A DNA stretch of 64,000 nt, taken from positions 171,996,933 to 172,060,932 of the forward strand of contig NC_081824.1 of assembly GCF_030867095.1 (NCBI RefSeq), in the 5' to 3' direction. Below the pieces are notes generated by a model that was not told where the DNA came from, searched no databases, and saw only the letters and a list, made by a program, of their open reading frames with translations. The translations under genes were made by a program, and so were the position numbers. This document shows positions 33,961-45,457 of this stretch, piece after piece (positions within the stretch are counted from its first letter, which is position 1; each line of letters begins with the position of its first letter). Source of the DNA: Alligator mississippiensis (Eukaryota > Chordata > Crocodylia > Alligatoridae).

Positions 33961-35638
33961 TACACTTTGAACCATCCAGGTCATTGACCCAGATCTCTCT
34001 CTCTCTCTCTCCCACTTCCTACACAGCATATTAATGAATAGGGCTGCACAATGAAGAAAAAGGAAATAAACAATAAGAAAAGGTGACCACCAGAGTGACC
34101 TCCACCTATTCAACAATGTCCTGTTCATAACTAGCTTGAAATCAGACCTCACAATTAAAATATTTATGTGCGTTTTCTCTGAGTGGGGCTAGGGGAGGGG
34201 TAGTTAAAATTCTATGTCCCATCCCCACTACAAGGAATTTGAACAGTTCAAGTAGTATCTGGATCCTGAGGACATCATATCGCATGAACCAATCTTTCTT
34301 ATCAGGATTCTCATTCAGTGCCCCCAGAGTGCGTGTTCTTTCTCCAGGACGTGACTTTGAATACTATTGAACTGCAACTCTTGCATGATTCCAGTAGAGG
34401 GCAAACAGTTCCAAGTGAAGACTTTACACTTGATGTGAGACTAATGAGTGGTACATGCTTCCCTGCAAAACAGAAACACCTCTTGAGTTAGCTTCTTAGA
34501 GGAACAGAATCACGTCACAAATAACGTATTTAGGGATCACTTCCTTTTTCAAGAAAGAAGAAAGAAACATGCAAATTGGGGGATTTCAGAGGCGGATGTG
34601 AATTCTGTATGGAAACACAACTAGTTCTCTTCCCATACTCAGCAAAAATCATAATTCTGTTTAAAAAATATTCAAAGTTTCAATAAGTTACTACAGCAAG
34701 TGAAGCTGATATTTCAGAGAATCAGGAGTGGGTTTCCCTTGTACTTTAACAGACAGCACAAGCCCGTTGCACAGTGCGGGGTGGGGGGGAGGGTCACACC
34801 ACAGCATAATAGTATATCATTAGAGATGGGCTGAAATGGCAGAAATTCGGTTTGTATATTCAATAGCCCAGAGACAGGGGGGTGTTTAGTCTGAAGGTTC
34901 TAGCCTGATTCTATCTCTAATGTGATTGCAGTATCATCGTACCTAGTGACAATGGCCAGGTTTTGCTGTGTGCTTTGTCATCATGTTAAAGCACAATAAT
35001 TTCAAGGGAATGAGATGCCACACAAGCAGAAGTCCCATATTAACCTCTAGTTACTTTTATAAAGAAAACTGAACAACCCTTTTGCTTTATGACAAATCTG
35101 ATGGCCAGATCCTCCCTTATAGGAGATGGAAACCTCTGTTTGATGCCTACTGTCTAGATTCCAGTTGGTGGGCTATAGGCTAGTAAAAAGCACTCAAGTA
35201 GCTAAAAAATAGACAATATTCTCAAAGGAAAACCATGCAAAAGTTCACATTTTATACAAAACTGATTTTATCCTGTGAATAAAATTACTGGGGGGGGGGG
35301 GAGGAGGAGGCAGGGGAAAGAAGGGAGGAAGGCGACAGAACTGGAAGGCTGAGACTACATCTCTGTTTCCAACTCCTTTTACACCACACTGAAGGAACAA
35401 TGAAGCTTACTGTCCAGAAAACAGCCACAAGAAATCATTGGACCTTTGGAAAACAAGGTGTTAAAGGGAAAGGTACTAGAGCAAGGCTTGTTTAGTTTAG
35501 GATTTGCCTTTTTCAGACAACATGAATGCACCCCTGGGTTTTCCCCTTAATGTTCTCCATTTTCCCACATCTACATACCTGTGTTTGTGCCAGATAGTGA
35601 AATGCTATATACACCTTGAGATGTAGCATAGACTCTAA
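33961..35638. other. Unique DNA with simple repeats
   Basis: Contains a (TC)n run at about 33994-34010 and a G-run at 35290-35301 followed by purine-rich DNA. No gene recognised. Confidence 0.45.
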
Positions 35639-35974
35639 GGGCATTTATACACATTTTTTTTCCCATAACGTGTCAGCAATCCGCTGCTTCAGAGCAGATT
35701 TAATTAATCAAGACTGCTCCGCACATGAGCTGACATGAATTGTTCTGTGCCACATGCAGTTGTGTAAGCAGCAAAATGCGTGTCAGCACGCAGAAAATAG
35801 CAGCAGTGCACTTTTGAACTAAAGCACCTCTGAGGTGTTTTAGTTTAAAAGCGTGCCACCTCCATTTTCTCCATGCTGACACACATTTTGACACTTACAC
35901 AACTGCATGTGTCGCAGAGCCAGGTGCTTTGAAAAGTGCCCAGCGCTGTGACGCATGCATGTGTAAAGATACCC
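35639..35974. mobile_element. Harbinger-like element with central TTTAGTTTAAA hairpin
   Basis: The left GGGCATTTATACACA and the right-end reverse complement GGGTATCTTTACACATGC are inverted. Flanks are TAA and AAA. The centre is a hairpin: 'cacttttgaactaaagcacc' (35811 onward) pairs with 'gtgttttagtttaaaagcgt', and the outer arms ('gtgtcagcacgcagaaaata') also pair. It is the same module as in 51343-51677. Confidence 0.75.
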
Positions 35975-36338
35975 AAAGCTGTCCTATCATTCATACTGGT
36001 AGCTCAAGGTAACTGCAGTGAAAACATGAAGCAAAGCCAGCCTGATGATCCAGTGCTTTACCAGATGCTTCCCTATCAGGCATACTCTTGGCATCTTCCT
36101 GTACTCTGACCCCTAACCAGAGGTGGTCTATTTGCACACGTCCCTGCTCAAAGGTCTTCAATCCCACTCTGCTCATAGTATCTCCAACTTGGTCCATCTC
36201 TGGTGTTTGATACAGTAGAACAATAGCCAGTAAGAAGTCCATGTGTTAGCATGTGCTTATTTGGTTAGGGGATCAAATCAGAGGAATGGTGCAGCTTTGG
36301 CTTGAAGCAAGCAAACCCTACAATTTTAACCCCTCAAA
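35975..36338. other. Unrecognised DNA
   Basis: No gene or repeat recognised. The minus-strand frame 35991-36242 has no family resemblance. Confidence 0.35.
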
Positions 36339-36951
36339 GGCTGCATCTACACATGCTATTAAGGTGAAGCAATAAACTCTGGCACTCAGTGTATCTGGGG
36401 CAGGGGGTGAGTGGAGCAAACTGAATGGTGCTCCCCCCTGCACACACAAGGAGCCGTTTCCAGAGCAGGCACATCCCTGTACCTGGTGAGCACGTCTACA
36501 CATGCAATTAGTTTATTCCTCCAGGGTACAGTGTTTGCATGTGCGCCCAGGACTGCAGCACATTGAATTGGGTCAGAAGAGTCCTGGCTGGAAGGGGACC
36601 CAGGGGGTCAGCTTGCTAGCCCAGGGCTGCTTGCCCCTGGCTCAATGTGCTGAGGAGGGGTGGACTGGGGCACGAAGGTGCTCCAGTGCAGGGCTAGCCA
36701 GCAGGCAGCCCCCACTCTGAAGCACTCTTGTGCCCCAGCTAGCAGTGCCAGGATCTGCATGTGCACTGCTGTGGAGTAAAAAATTCTGCAGGAGGATAGT
36801 ACTTGTATTTACAAGTACTATCCTCCTGCAGAGTTTATTAGTTTACTCCTGCCTAATAGCCCTGAACATGTACATATGAGACATTTACTGTGTTGCTAAT
36901 TAGTCTATGAGAGTGCATCTATATGAGTAAATGTCTCATATAGATGCACTC
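36339..36951. mobile_element. Harbinger-like element, long subfamily, composite
   Basis: The left GGCTGCATCTACACATGC and the right-end reverse complement GAGTGCATCTATATGAG are inverted, with AAA flanking both sides. Inside, 36385-36482 is a foreign module also found inverted at 53927-54030. A second left-end-like motif (GCACGTCTACACATGC) follows at about 36491. The core hairpin around 36655-36740 is that of 28594. At 36785-36832 there is a palindrome with 23-bp perfect arms and a 2-base centre. The right end is an inverted duplication (36910-36951). Confidence 0.75.
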
Positions 36952-38435
36952 AAAAAGTAACTTTAAACTGTCTGTTGGTATATGCTAGCAGCCAACTGGC
37001 TTATTATCAGATACAGCAGATCAGGTAGCAGTGCAGAAGAAAATGAAAGGTTTCAAAGTGAAGTTCCAGAAAGCCAAAGACAGCAATAATATATATGGTG
37101 CTGCCCAAACTGTCTTAGGATGAACTAGATCAAGTTCTGGACAGTGGCCCAGGCCTGGACACATCTGTGAACCAGAACAAATGCACATCTGTATTTTGGG
37201 AGTCTAAGATATGAAAGCCCTCAACCAGGCAGCCAACTTGGACAAGGACCACAGGGCTGCCAGTCTCAGAATGTCAGTGCCAAGTTGCAGGAACTCTTGC
37301 CTGTCTCAGACCAAGAAAAGTACAGTAATATGACAGGGAACCACACAGAAGAGCTAGGGTGGGGGAAACAGATACAAAGCATCTCACCAAGTATGATGAT
37401 TACAACCATCTTTGCTCTTATATATGATATTGCAAAGACTTTTGTTGGATTTTACCCTATACTTACAGCTGCTGCTTCAGTTATCAGTTTTGAGTGAATG
37501 CTGCATTATTACTCTTGTCCAAACCCACCCCCCCATCATCAGTACTCTTTCTTCTGACTTATGCTGCTTAAAATGGTATACAAGCAGGGTCTGGAGGAAG
37601 AGACCCTGCAAAAGTAAAACTTTTTGGCTGTGTTCTGGGGTAAATGGAACTTGCAGTAACATATACCTTAAAAGCTTTACCATCTAAATATCACAGGATG
37701 TTAAAGTGAACTCTCACTAATGTAGAAGATTGTTTATTGCTGATCCTACCTTGGTCTATCTTTGTGGGGAGTTCTAAAATAGACTCTCTGCTCAGTAACT
37801 ATTCCAGATACTTTCTGAGATTCCTTAACAAGCAAGTCCACCTTGGGTACCGTTGTAACTTCCCCTTTCTGTGCAATCATTTGTCAGCACTTTTGCCACA
37901 AGACAGAGAGATATTTCTCTTACACACACGGAATTCTCCTCCCCAGGGCCTGGAATGACTGGTTCTTCTACTCTGTAATCTGAAGCAGTACAACTCCTTG
38001 GAAGGTTGTAGGAGCCTGAATGGGTTTAGCAGTAAGTCCTGAACTGTGGTCCAAGAAGCTATGGTAAATGGTCCACAAGTGATCTGAAGATCACATTGAG
38101 ACCTTCCCTTGTACCGATTGATGCTAATGTGATGTGATTGATGAGAAATGTTGATGGTTGACCATGATCCATTGGCCCAGAAAGCCTAAGAATCACTAAT
38201 TTGACAAAATCACCCTTCTTGCTCTGATTCTCAGTAGAGGGCAAACACCTCTTTCCTTTCCCAAAACAATTTTTTTGCAAGAGTTGGAAAGTAAAAATCA
38301 ACACACTGCTCCTTTTCCTGAGAAAGCTCCTTTATATTTCATATCAGACAGAAGTTTTTCTGGGTGAAAGAATAAGCAAAGAGAATGACATTCTTTAAAA
38401 GTAAAAGTTACTACTTAGCTATGGCTGGATATAAT
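36952..38435. other. Unique DNA
   Basis: No coding exon or repeat recognised. Small open frames only. Confidence 0.4.
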
Positions 38436-38691
38436 GGCCATGTCTACATGAGAAGCTACTGCACAGTGGGTACTGCGCATTTATTTAGCACTTGTATAAT
38501 CCAGTACTAAATAAATGTGCAGTAACCAGAGTTACTGCACAATAGCACCAGTGAATGCCTTTTAAGTGACACTACAGTGCAGTAGCCTTATAATATGGTA
38601 CAGTAGCATACTGGCACTGTCCATGCTGTGATGTGCTATTGTGCAGTGTTATTTGGCTACTGTGCAGTCAGTGTCACATGTAGACATGCCC
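38436..38691. mobile_element. Harbinger-like MITE, short subfamily, copy 4
   Basis: The left GGCCATGTCTACATGAG and the right-end reverse complement GGGCATGTCTACATGTG are inverted. AAT flanks both sides (38433-38435, 38692-38694). The interior matches the copies at 8897, 17426 and 20232, including 'agcacttgtataatccagta'. Confidence 0.82.
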
Positions 38692-39495
38692 AATAAGTAT
38701 GAAACTAAAAGGAGTAAAGGGTGCTGTGGTCAAGCCCCTCTCTAAGGCTTGACCTGAACTGTGTACCCTGCTAGGAGTTGTCCACTATCTCAGAATACTT
38801 GTCCACCACAACTTGATGGGAATTTTAGGTAGAATTCCGTTCCATAGAAAGCAGAAGGTCCTGTCATCAAAGTCACTCCCACTCAGGCAAACAGCTCACT
38901 ATGGCCTTTGACAGGGCCCCACAGGGCCTACAATGGGGGCTCCTCCACCCCTACACCCCCACCACAGACCTCCATAACAGTGATCACTAGTTCCTGCTGT
39001 TAACTTCACAGTCAGGATCTAGGCACAGTATCTCCCTGGGTGGCTACTGGGAATTTCTAGTATCTCTGCCCCTCCCCCCCACTCCAGCCACTCCCTACCC
39101 CCTACCTCTGCTCCGGCCACTCACCACTCCCGCCCCTGCACAGGGCCTGCACAGGCTGATATGCCCTGGGCCGCATATAGGGTCATCTCTGGTTGTAGGG
39201 CCTGTTGCCTAGCATCAGACGCCTCTGCCACTTGTCCTGGTGCTGACAAGACAGCATGATTCCTGACAGCTGAGGGGAAGAGGGAAAATGGGGACTTCTC
39301 CCTCTGGGCTTCCCCACTCTACTACACGTGTTGATTGATTTGTTTTTCCTTTTTCTGTCAGGACCAATTGAGACAGCCTTAGATTTATTAAACAATGCAA
39401 GGGTGGCTAGGAGATAATAAAAGGCTTCAAAATGTAATTCCCAAGCAGTATTGGGTCTTTCAAGCCCTGAGACCACCTTGACATTCACTGCTTAC
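38692..39495. other. Unrecognised DNA with C-rich stretch
   Basis: From 38759 the sequence 'ctgtgtaccctgctaggag' resembles 10293 onward, suggesting an unnamed repeat. About 38940-39140 is C-rich, of the kind found in non-autonomous DNA elements. No gene. Confidence 0.35.
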
Positions 39496-40302
39496 TAGGG
39501 CTACGTGAAGCTTCAGTCCCCGATTTGATTCGGCCCAATTTGGTGGCCAAATCACCGAATCTGAATCAAATTAGAGGACCCTTTAATCTCTCCAAATTGA
39601 TTTGGAACCCTCTGAATTGATTCGGAGAGATTCAGACAGATTCGGGGATTCAGACATAGATACAGCTTTAAGTGTTTTTTCTATGTACCTCTAGGTAGCA
39701 GGAGCTCTGAACCTTGTGGTGCTGGGGCAGATGCAGTGTCCCACAGAAGCATGGGGAGCTCCCCAGCATGCTCAGCAGCAGACCTGGAAGTGGACCAGAA
39801 GCACTTCCTGTCTACTTCCAGGACCTCCAGGGAGCGTGCAGGGGGCGGGCCACGCCCCCCTGGCTCGGCGACTGGTGCCTCCTGGGTCTGGGGGGACACC
39901 TGGGGTCCCCCTGAGGCCAATCGATGAGCTGGGTAGGCAGGGGGTGGGGACAGCATGCTCCCTGGCAGACCTGGAAGTGGACTGGAAGTACTTCTGGTCC
40001 ACTTCTGGGTTTGCTGCCGAGCACGCTGGAGAGCTCCCTTGCGCTCCTGTGGGATGCTCCATGCGCCCCAGCACTGAAGTGATCATGAGCCATGCTGCTA
40101 CCTCACGGTATGTAGAAAAAAAACTTTTAAAGCTGTGTCTGTGTCCAAATTGCTGATTTGCTGAATCACTATCAAATCTTCAGATTCGGATTTGGACAAA
40201 TCGAATCGGGGACAGTGATCCGAATCAATGGATTGAACCACTGTCCCCGATTCAGGCCAAATCTGAATCTGAATCGAATAGGGCCCATTTCACATAGCCC
40301 TA
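39496..40302. mobile_element. Non-autonomous hAT element, copy B
   Basis: The left TAGGGCTACGTGAAGC and the right-end reverse complement TAGGGCTATGTGAAATGG are inverted. Octamers CTGCTTAC (39488-39495) and CTGTTTAC (40303-40310) match at 7 of 8, a clear hAT duplication. Subterminal DNA is dense in GATTCG words. A hairpin near the right end has perfect 15-bp arms (40203-40217 and 40239-40253, GAATCGGGGACAGTG). Inner arms ('gctttaagtgttttttctat' and its partner at 40100-40145) extend the inverted repeat. The core has repeated 'gacctggaagtgga' units. Confidence 0.88.
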
Positions 40303-40304
40303 CT

Positions 40305-40508
40305 GTTTACCCCAACATGTCCCCAGAGATCCTGGGGGTGAATCTGGGTAAAGGGGGCTAATCTGGGTTTCCTTGTTTACCCAGATGTGTCCCTAAGTTC
40401 TCTTGGGGCAGATCTGTGTAAACAGAGAAAGTCAGGCTTTCCACACTTACCTAGGGCAGCCCTTGGGATCTCCAGGGGCAGGTCTGGGTAAGGTGGGAAA
40501 GCCTAACT
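40305..40508. repeat. Three tandem units of about 70 bp, each an imperfect palindrome
   Basis: Units begin at about 40305, 40375 and 40444 with (g)tttacc or cttacc and contain a reverse-complementary partner ('gtctgggtaag', 'gatctgtgtaaac'). Each could fold as a hairpin of about 19-bp arms with mismatches. They start next to the right end of hAT copy B. Confidence 0.6.
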
Positions 40509-41511
40509 GGTCTGGATCAGTGGGTCCTAGTGTGTAGGCACAGGACACCAGGGATTCTTCAGGTCCCCTGCCTCCACCCTGGGACCCACATGGGCTTTCC
40601 GCCCTTATGAAGACTGCCCCTGGAGATCCCATGGTGGGTCTCTACTTCTGTGCTTACACAGAGGCACCCCAAGGTTTCCTGGGTTGCCTCTCTATAATCA
40701 GGGAAAGCTGGGCAGGTCTTCCAGGAGCTTGAGAGGTTCTCAAACCCCCAGAGTGCCTGCCCAGGGTGACTGGAGAGTGTGAGCACCTCAGGTGAAGAGA
40801 CATCTGCAGCCATAACATGACAGAATTCATTACTACCTTTTATAATGCCACTGATTTTCCTCTGATGTGGCATGACAAAGGGTAACTGTTTGCTCACCCA
40901 TGTAGATCCATGTGCACCATGGACTACCATACCACACTACCATATTCAACAACTTGTGACTAGCATTGAGTAAGCAAGTCAGGAAATGAGCTATGAAACC
41001 TCGAACAGTCTGCAGTGTCTGCTACTCTTAGAATGACTCACATGCAGGGAACAGAGAAAAGATCAACAAATGGTAGGTACCTTCCTTATTTGTGACACGG
41101 TTTTATGTTTTGTCTTATGTTTGTGCACATGTGAACCAAGTTAGGGCAGCTGGTATGTCTACATTTTTATTGTCAATCATCTTCAATAAAGAAAAAGGAA
41201 GGCATATTTATGTAATATAGAAATAAACATTATATTGGATTTCCCAGCAACTATCCAGTATGTTATATAATCCCATTAAACAGCCCCAGTGAATTTTCCA
41301 TGCAGGTCAAGAATACACACACATATCTGCTGCAATGTACATTTAGCAGTGGTCTGTAATGAAACCCTGAAGGAACCTGTCAGAAAGCCATCCTAATCCA
41401 AATAACTCCTCTTTATCCTCCTATATATCGAAAAGTACACAACAGTGCCCCAATCACATGCATGTTGTTAAACATCATACAGTCCAAAAGAGTCAATAAA
41501 CAAACATTAAC
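40509..41511. other. Unique DNA
   Basis: No gene or repeat recognised. Confidence 0.35.
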
Positions 41512-42870
41512 AGATTCTAAGGTGAGGCAAGACCATTGTGGTCATCTAATCTGACCTCATGCATGATATAAAGCATAGATCTTCTCTGAACTAATTCTTG
41601 TTTGCACTAGAGCATGAGGGGGGAAAATCCAATTTTTAGTTAAAATATTAAATTGCAATTCTTTGTAAGTTGTTGCAATAGTTAATTTCCCTGTGTTCAA
41701 AATTTCCCCCAGTGTTCAAAAATATGAACCTGCCTAGCTTCAATTCCCAGCCTTTGCTACAAATTTGTTTGCTAGTCTGAAGATCCCATTGTCAATGTTT
41801 TATTCCCTGTGTAATTAATTATAGATTGCTATCAAGTTACTCTTTAATCTTTTCTTTAAGAAGTTGCAACAGAATGTGGTACTGTTTTATAACATTTCAA
41901 TGTTGTGTTTTGTAATATTGTTATGATTAATAGTGGATGCTGGCGTTTTCCTAACTTGACTGTATGGTGTTATATAAGAGGAAAGAATATACAAGAAAGA
42001 ATGTGCTATACTAGACCTGGGAATGAAGGTCAGTCTGTGTAAACAGCAGTCTCAGCTGCTAGAGAGTGGGTCATCAAAAATAATAATGGACCAATCTACA
42101 TACAAAGAAACACTGGAGCATCATGAATTCAGGCCCCATCATCTAGAGATCTTCTGCTGTCTCTAGCACCCAGGGAAAAAGGAAAGGTAGATTTGCACCT
42201 TATAGACTAATTAAATCAGAAATGCATAAGCATCAAAGCAACCCCAGCTGGCTTGAAAAACAGACTCCCAGATACACAGCTGACAACATAGGGAGTCTGG
42301 ACTGACAGACAGTCTTGGGCAAAGACAGTATAGGGTTCTGGCTGACCTGAATTCTGTTTAAAGTGTGGCCTCGATTCATTCTGCACAAGGTGGCTGCACT
42401 TCAGTTAACCAATACATTCTGTTTAAGAAAGGGTCTTTGCTTTTCTGTATGTGGCTTTAAGGTGCACTCTTTTTCCCTTAAAGAGGCTCGCTATGTACTG
42501 AACCAGTTGTAGCTCATAGAAGGGGGGAGAGGGGATAGGTGGGGCACATGTGAAGATAGCCAGAGATTGCAGGAGCTGGAAGGTATGATCTCTGAATCTC
42601 AGGAGGTGAGGGCTCACTTGAGTTCCTTTCACTATATGGCATGTTTTGTGATCCTTTTATCATTCTAGTGATTGCCTCAAGCCCTCTACCACATACTTCT
42701 TTAAGTGTGGATACCTGAACTAGTAGACATGATATTCTGGTGGCAGTTGCATCAGTGCCAAATACAGAGGTTATGAAATCTCTCTGCTTTTACTCTGTAT
42801 TCTCCTGTTTATGTGTCCAAAGATCACATTAGCTGTTTTGGCCACAACATGGCATTAGGAGGTCTTATAT
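41512..42870 (-). mobile_element. Old CR1-clade LINE in two pieces
   Basis: The proximal piece 41512-41875 is a CR1-clade 3' region on the minus strand ('caagaccattgtggtcatct'). The distal piece 42640-42870 ('tgtgtccaaagatcacatta', 'ttttggccacaacatggcat') corresponds to the segment just upstream of the C-terminal part of ORF2. The 41880-42640 DNA between them is not recognisably CR1 and may be a later insertion whose ends I could not define. Confidence 0.6.
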
Positions 42871-43489
42871 AACTGATTTTCCATCATGACACTGCTCTTC
42901 TTCAGAATCAGTCTGCAAGAGAGGAAGAGTATCTGTTGGGAAATACAGCATCTGCTACGTTCATGCCTCTGTGCCCACTGCCACTGTTGTGTTTCTGCTT
43001 TCAAAATGCCAAAATTAGCCCTTGATGCACATGCTTCCATATTTTGATAGCAGCTTGTCCAAAGGCACATTAGTTTAATCAAAAGCAGTAGCTACGAGTC
43101 CTAGTTAGTAGGGCAAGAAAGTACCGTAACTTCAATTGGCAACACATGAAGATGGGTTCTGCCAGGGACTGGATTTCCCAGGCCAACACTATTTTCTTAC
43201 TACAACCATCAGAAGGAGTAGGCAAGCTACCTATAACCCTGTGAATGTGTGAGAGCCCAGATCAACACAGTTGTGGAACTATGGATCTTAGGACATGTGC
43301 TCAGATAATAATTTTCCTAGATATGAGGCTAATGCAGATGTTGGCTATGATGGCAGCATGATGGCAGATTTTACAATATGGTTTTATAATATGGTTGCCC
43401 AGTAGTAGGTGAGGCTACAGCATGTTGGCTAGCCCTTGGTTATTTAAGTCATGGCTAGCATGCAGAAAACAGCTTGAGAGAGAGATTCT
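42871..43489. other. Unique DNA
   Basis: No gene or repeat recognised. Confidence 0.35.
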
Positions 43490-44212
43490 GGGTGTGTCTA
43501 GATGTGCAAATGCTTCAGGGTGAGTTTATTCTAGAGTAAATTACTCTAGAGTAAATCCACCCCTGGCAGGCATCTACACATGCCAGGAAGTGGGAACAGA
43601 TTTGCTGCTCATGGCAGCAGTCTGCTTCCATCCCTGCCAGTCTTGCACTGGGCTCCTGCAGTAGCTAGGGGGAGATCTAGGCCCCCCCTGGGTGCTAGCC
43701 CAGGGGCTGGCAGGGAGCATGGGGCAAGAGACAGCTGTTTTCTGGTGGGGGGCTAGGAGATTGCTGCTGCTGGACTGGGAGACTGCCTGCTGCTAGAGTG
43801 GGCTCCACCACTCGTGAGAACAATGTTCCTCTGCCCTAGCAGCAGGGAGCTCCCAGCCCCTGCTCTACAATTGTGGAGCAGGGGCTGGGAGCTCCCTGCT
43901 GCCAGGGCAAGAGACATTTTCCCCACCCAGACTCCAGTGACAGAGCCCATCCCAGGAGCAGGCAGCTCCCGGGGGCAGGGAGCAATCTCCTGGCTGACCA
44001 GGAACAAATTTCCTCCTGGTCAGCTGTCTACACATGCTGTACTGTGCAGCAATTACTCTTGAGTAAATCTGCTACTTGTATTTACAGGTAGCAAATTTAC
44101 TTAAGATTAGAGCAAATTACTGTACAGTAAGTGTCTGCACGTGTAGATGGTGATGCTTACTGCACAGTAATTTGCTCTAATCTTGTGTAAAGCATCTCAT
44201 GTGGATGTGCCC
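43490..44212. mobile_element. Harbinger-like element, 720 bp, duplicated right end
   Basis: The left GGGTGTGTCTAGATGTGC and the right-end reverse complement GGGCACATCCACATGAG are inverted. Flanks are TCT and ACT. The core contains a hairpin: 'agcagcagggagctcccagc' (43840 onward) and 'gagcaggggctgggagctcc' (43876 onward). Near the right end, arms of about 28 bases ('aagattagagcaaattactg', 44104 onward, and its complement at about 44158-44185) flank an internal terminus-like 'gcacgtgtagatg'. Confidence 0.72.
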
Positions 44213-44364
44213 ACTGAATTCACACTGAAAACTGTCTACGCATGCATGAATGAAAGCTAAAGCTAGACAACAGTATATTCCAGCTATCTGTCAGAACTGG
44301 GCACAAGACACAGAAATCATAGAAATGTAGGGCTGGAAGGATCAAGACATGAGATCACCTAGGG

Positions 44365-45457
44365 CAATGTTTGTTTCTCAACCCATACCTTGAGACACAA
44401 AAGTGGGTTGAAAGAATATTTGAAAGGGTTGTGTGCAAGTCCCAGAAAATTGTGGGAAAGCATGGGTTTCCCTTTGCAGGCTGGCAACATTGCATCTGGC
44501 AAGGAGTTGCTCAGGGCAATTGGAGGCAGCAGGTGCATGTGTGTCTGTACACACACATGCATGTGGCTGGCATGCAGCCAGGCAGGGTTGTGCGAACAGC
44601 CCCAGCAGCTAGATACATGTAAGTCTATGGGGTGTCGGGGTTGGAGGTCTAGGGCTTGGGGACCATCTGGGTGTGTGTGTGCGCGCGTGTTGGTGTGTGT
44701 GAAGGGGATGGGGGTGTGTGGGGGGCAACTGCCTGTCAGCACTGGGGGAAGGTGGCTGGGCGCTGAGGCTGTGTCAGGGAAGACGGGATGGAGGGGAAGA
44801 AGGTAGTGGTGGGTCCTTTGGGGGCAGCAGGGAGCTGCATGGCTGCGCTGGCAGCACTGGGGCCAGAGCCCATACTCACAGGTGTGGGGCGCCTGGGAGA
44901 TACCACTCAGGGGGCAAGTGAAGCCATGACCAGGCTGCCTGGCATGGCATGGGAACTCCAGCTCAGGGCATGGGAGGGTGCCATAGGTCTCCCCTCCTCC
45001 TCCCTCCAGCCCATGCCAGGGCTGGACTTGCTCCACTGCTGCCCACATGAGCCAGAGCCACTGCAGCCATCGTGCTCCAGCCTGAGTGGGATGGGGGCAG
45101 CTGGGGGTCCCCTCTGGCAGGGTTGGGGGGGGCACAGGGGGCTGTGGGTTGGGAGCGAGGAGCACCAGCATGGCCCAGAGGGGCAGGGGACTATGTGTCA
45201 AGGGAGAAAGCACCAGCAGAGCCAAGGGTCTGTGGCTTGGGAGTGAGGGGCACTGGCAAGGCCAGGAGACTGTGGTTTGGAAGTGAGGAGCACCGGCAAG
45301 GCCAGGGGACTGTGGATGGGGATTGAGGGGAACTGGCAAGGCCAGGGGGTTGTGCGTGGGGAGTGAGGGACACCAGCAGGGCCAGGGGCCTGTGGATTGG
45401 GATTGGCCATTGATGTTTACAAATGAGCCCTGGTACAAAAAAGTTTGAGAACCACTG
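44365..45457. mobile_element. Charlie-like hAT non-autonomous element
   Basis: The right-end reverse complement CAGTGGTTCTCAAACTTTT is the classic Charlie-type terminus. The left end CAATGTTTGTTTCTCAACCC is its diverged partner. Flanking octamers ACCTAGGG (44357-44364) and AACTAGGC (45458-45465) match at 6 of 8. The GC-rich interior has a (GT)n run at about 44669-44700 and the 40-bp tandem repeat at 45144-45410. The 359-codon minus frame across it is Pro-rich and repeat-derived. No transposase remains. Confidence 0.85.
45144..45410. repeat. Minisatellite, about 6-7 units of 40 bp
   Basis: Units of the form 'ttgggagtgaggggcactgg' followed by 'caaggccagggga' and 'ctgtgg' repeat with a 40-base period inside the hAT element. 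Because 40 is not a multiple of 3, the open frames give the same Pro/Leu/Ala-rich repeat in successive frames. The frames are not evidence for a gene. Confidence 0.85.

Noticed and set aside
45144..45410. Regular spaced repeats as a CRISPR-like array
   Set aside because: The units are contiguous, with no unique spacers, inside a eukaryotic transposon.
44359..45438. 359-codon minus-strand frame
   Set aside because: It is Pro/His-rich, runs through a 40-bp minisatellite and ends with CR1 3'-end sequence. It lies within a hAT element, so it is a composition artefact.
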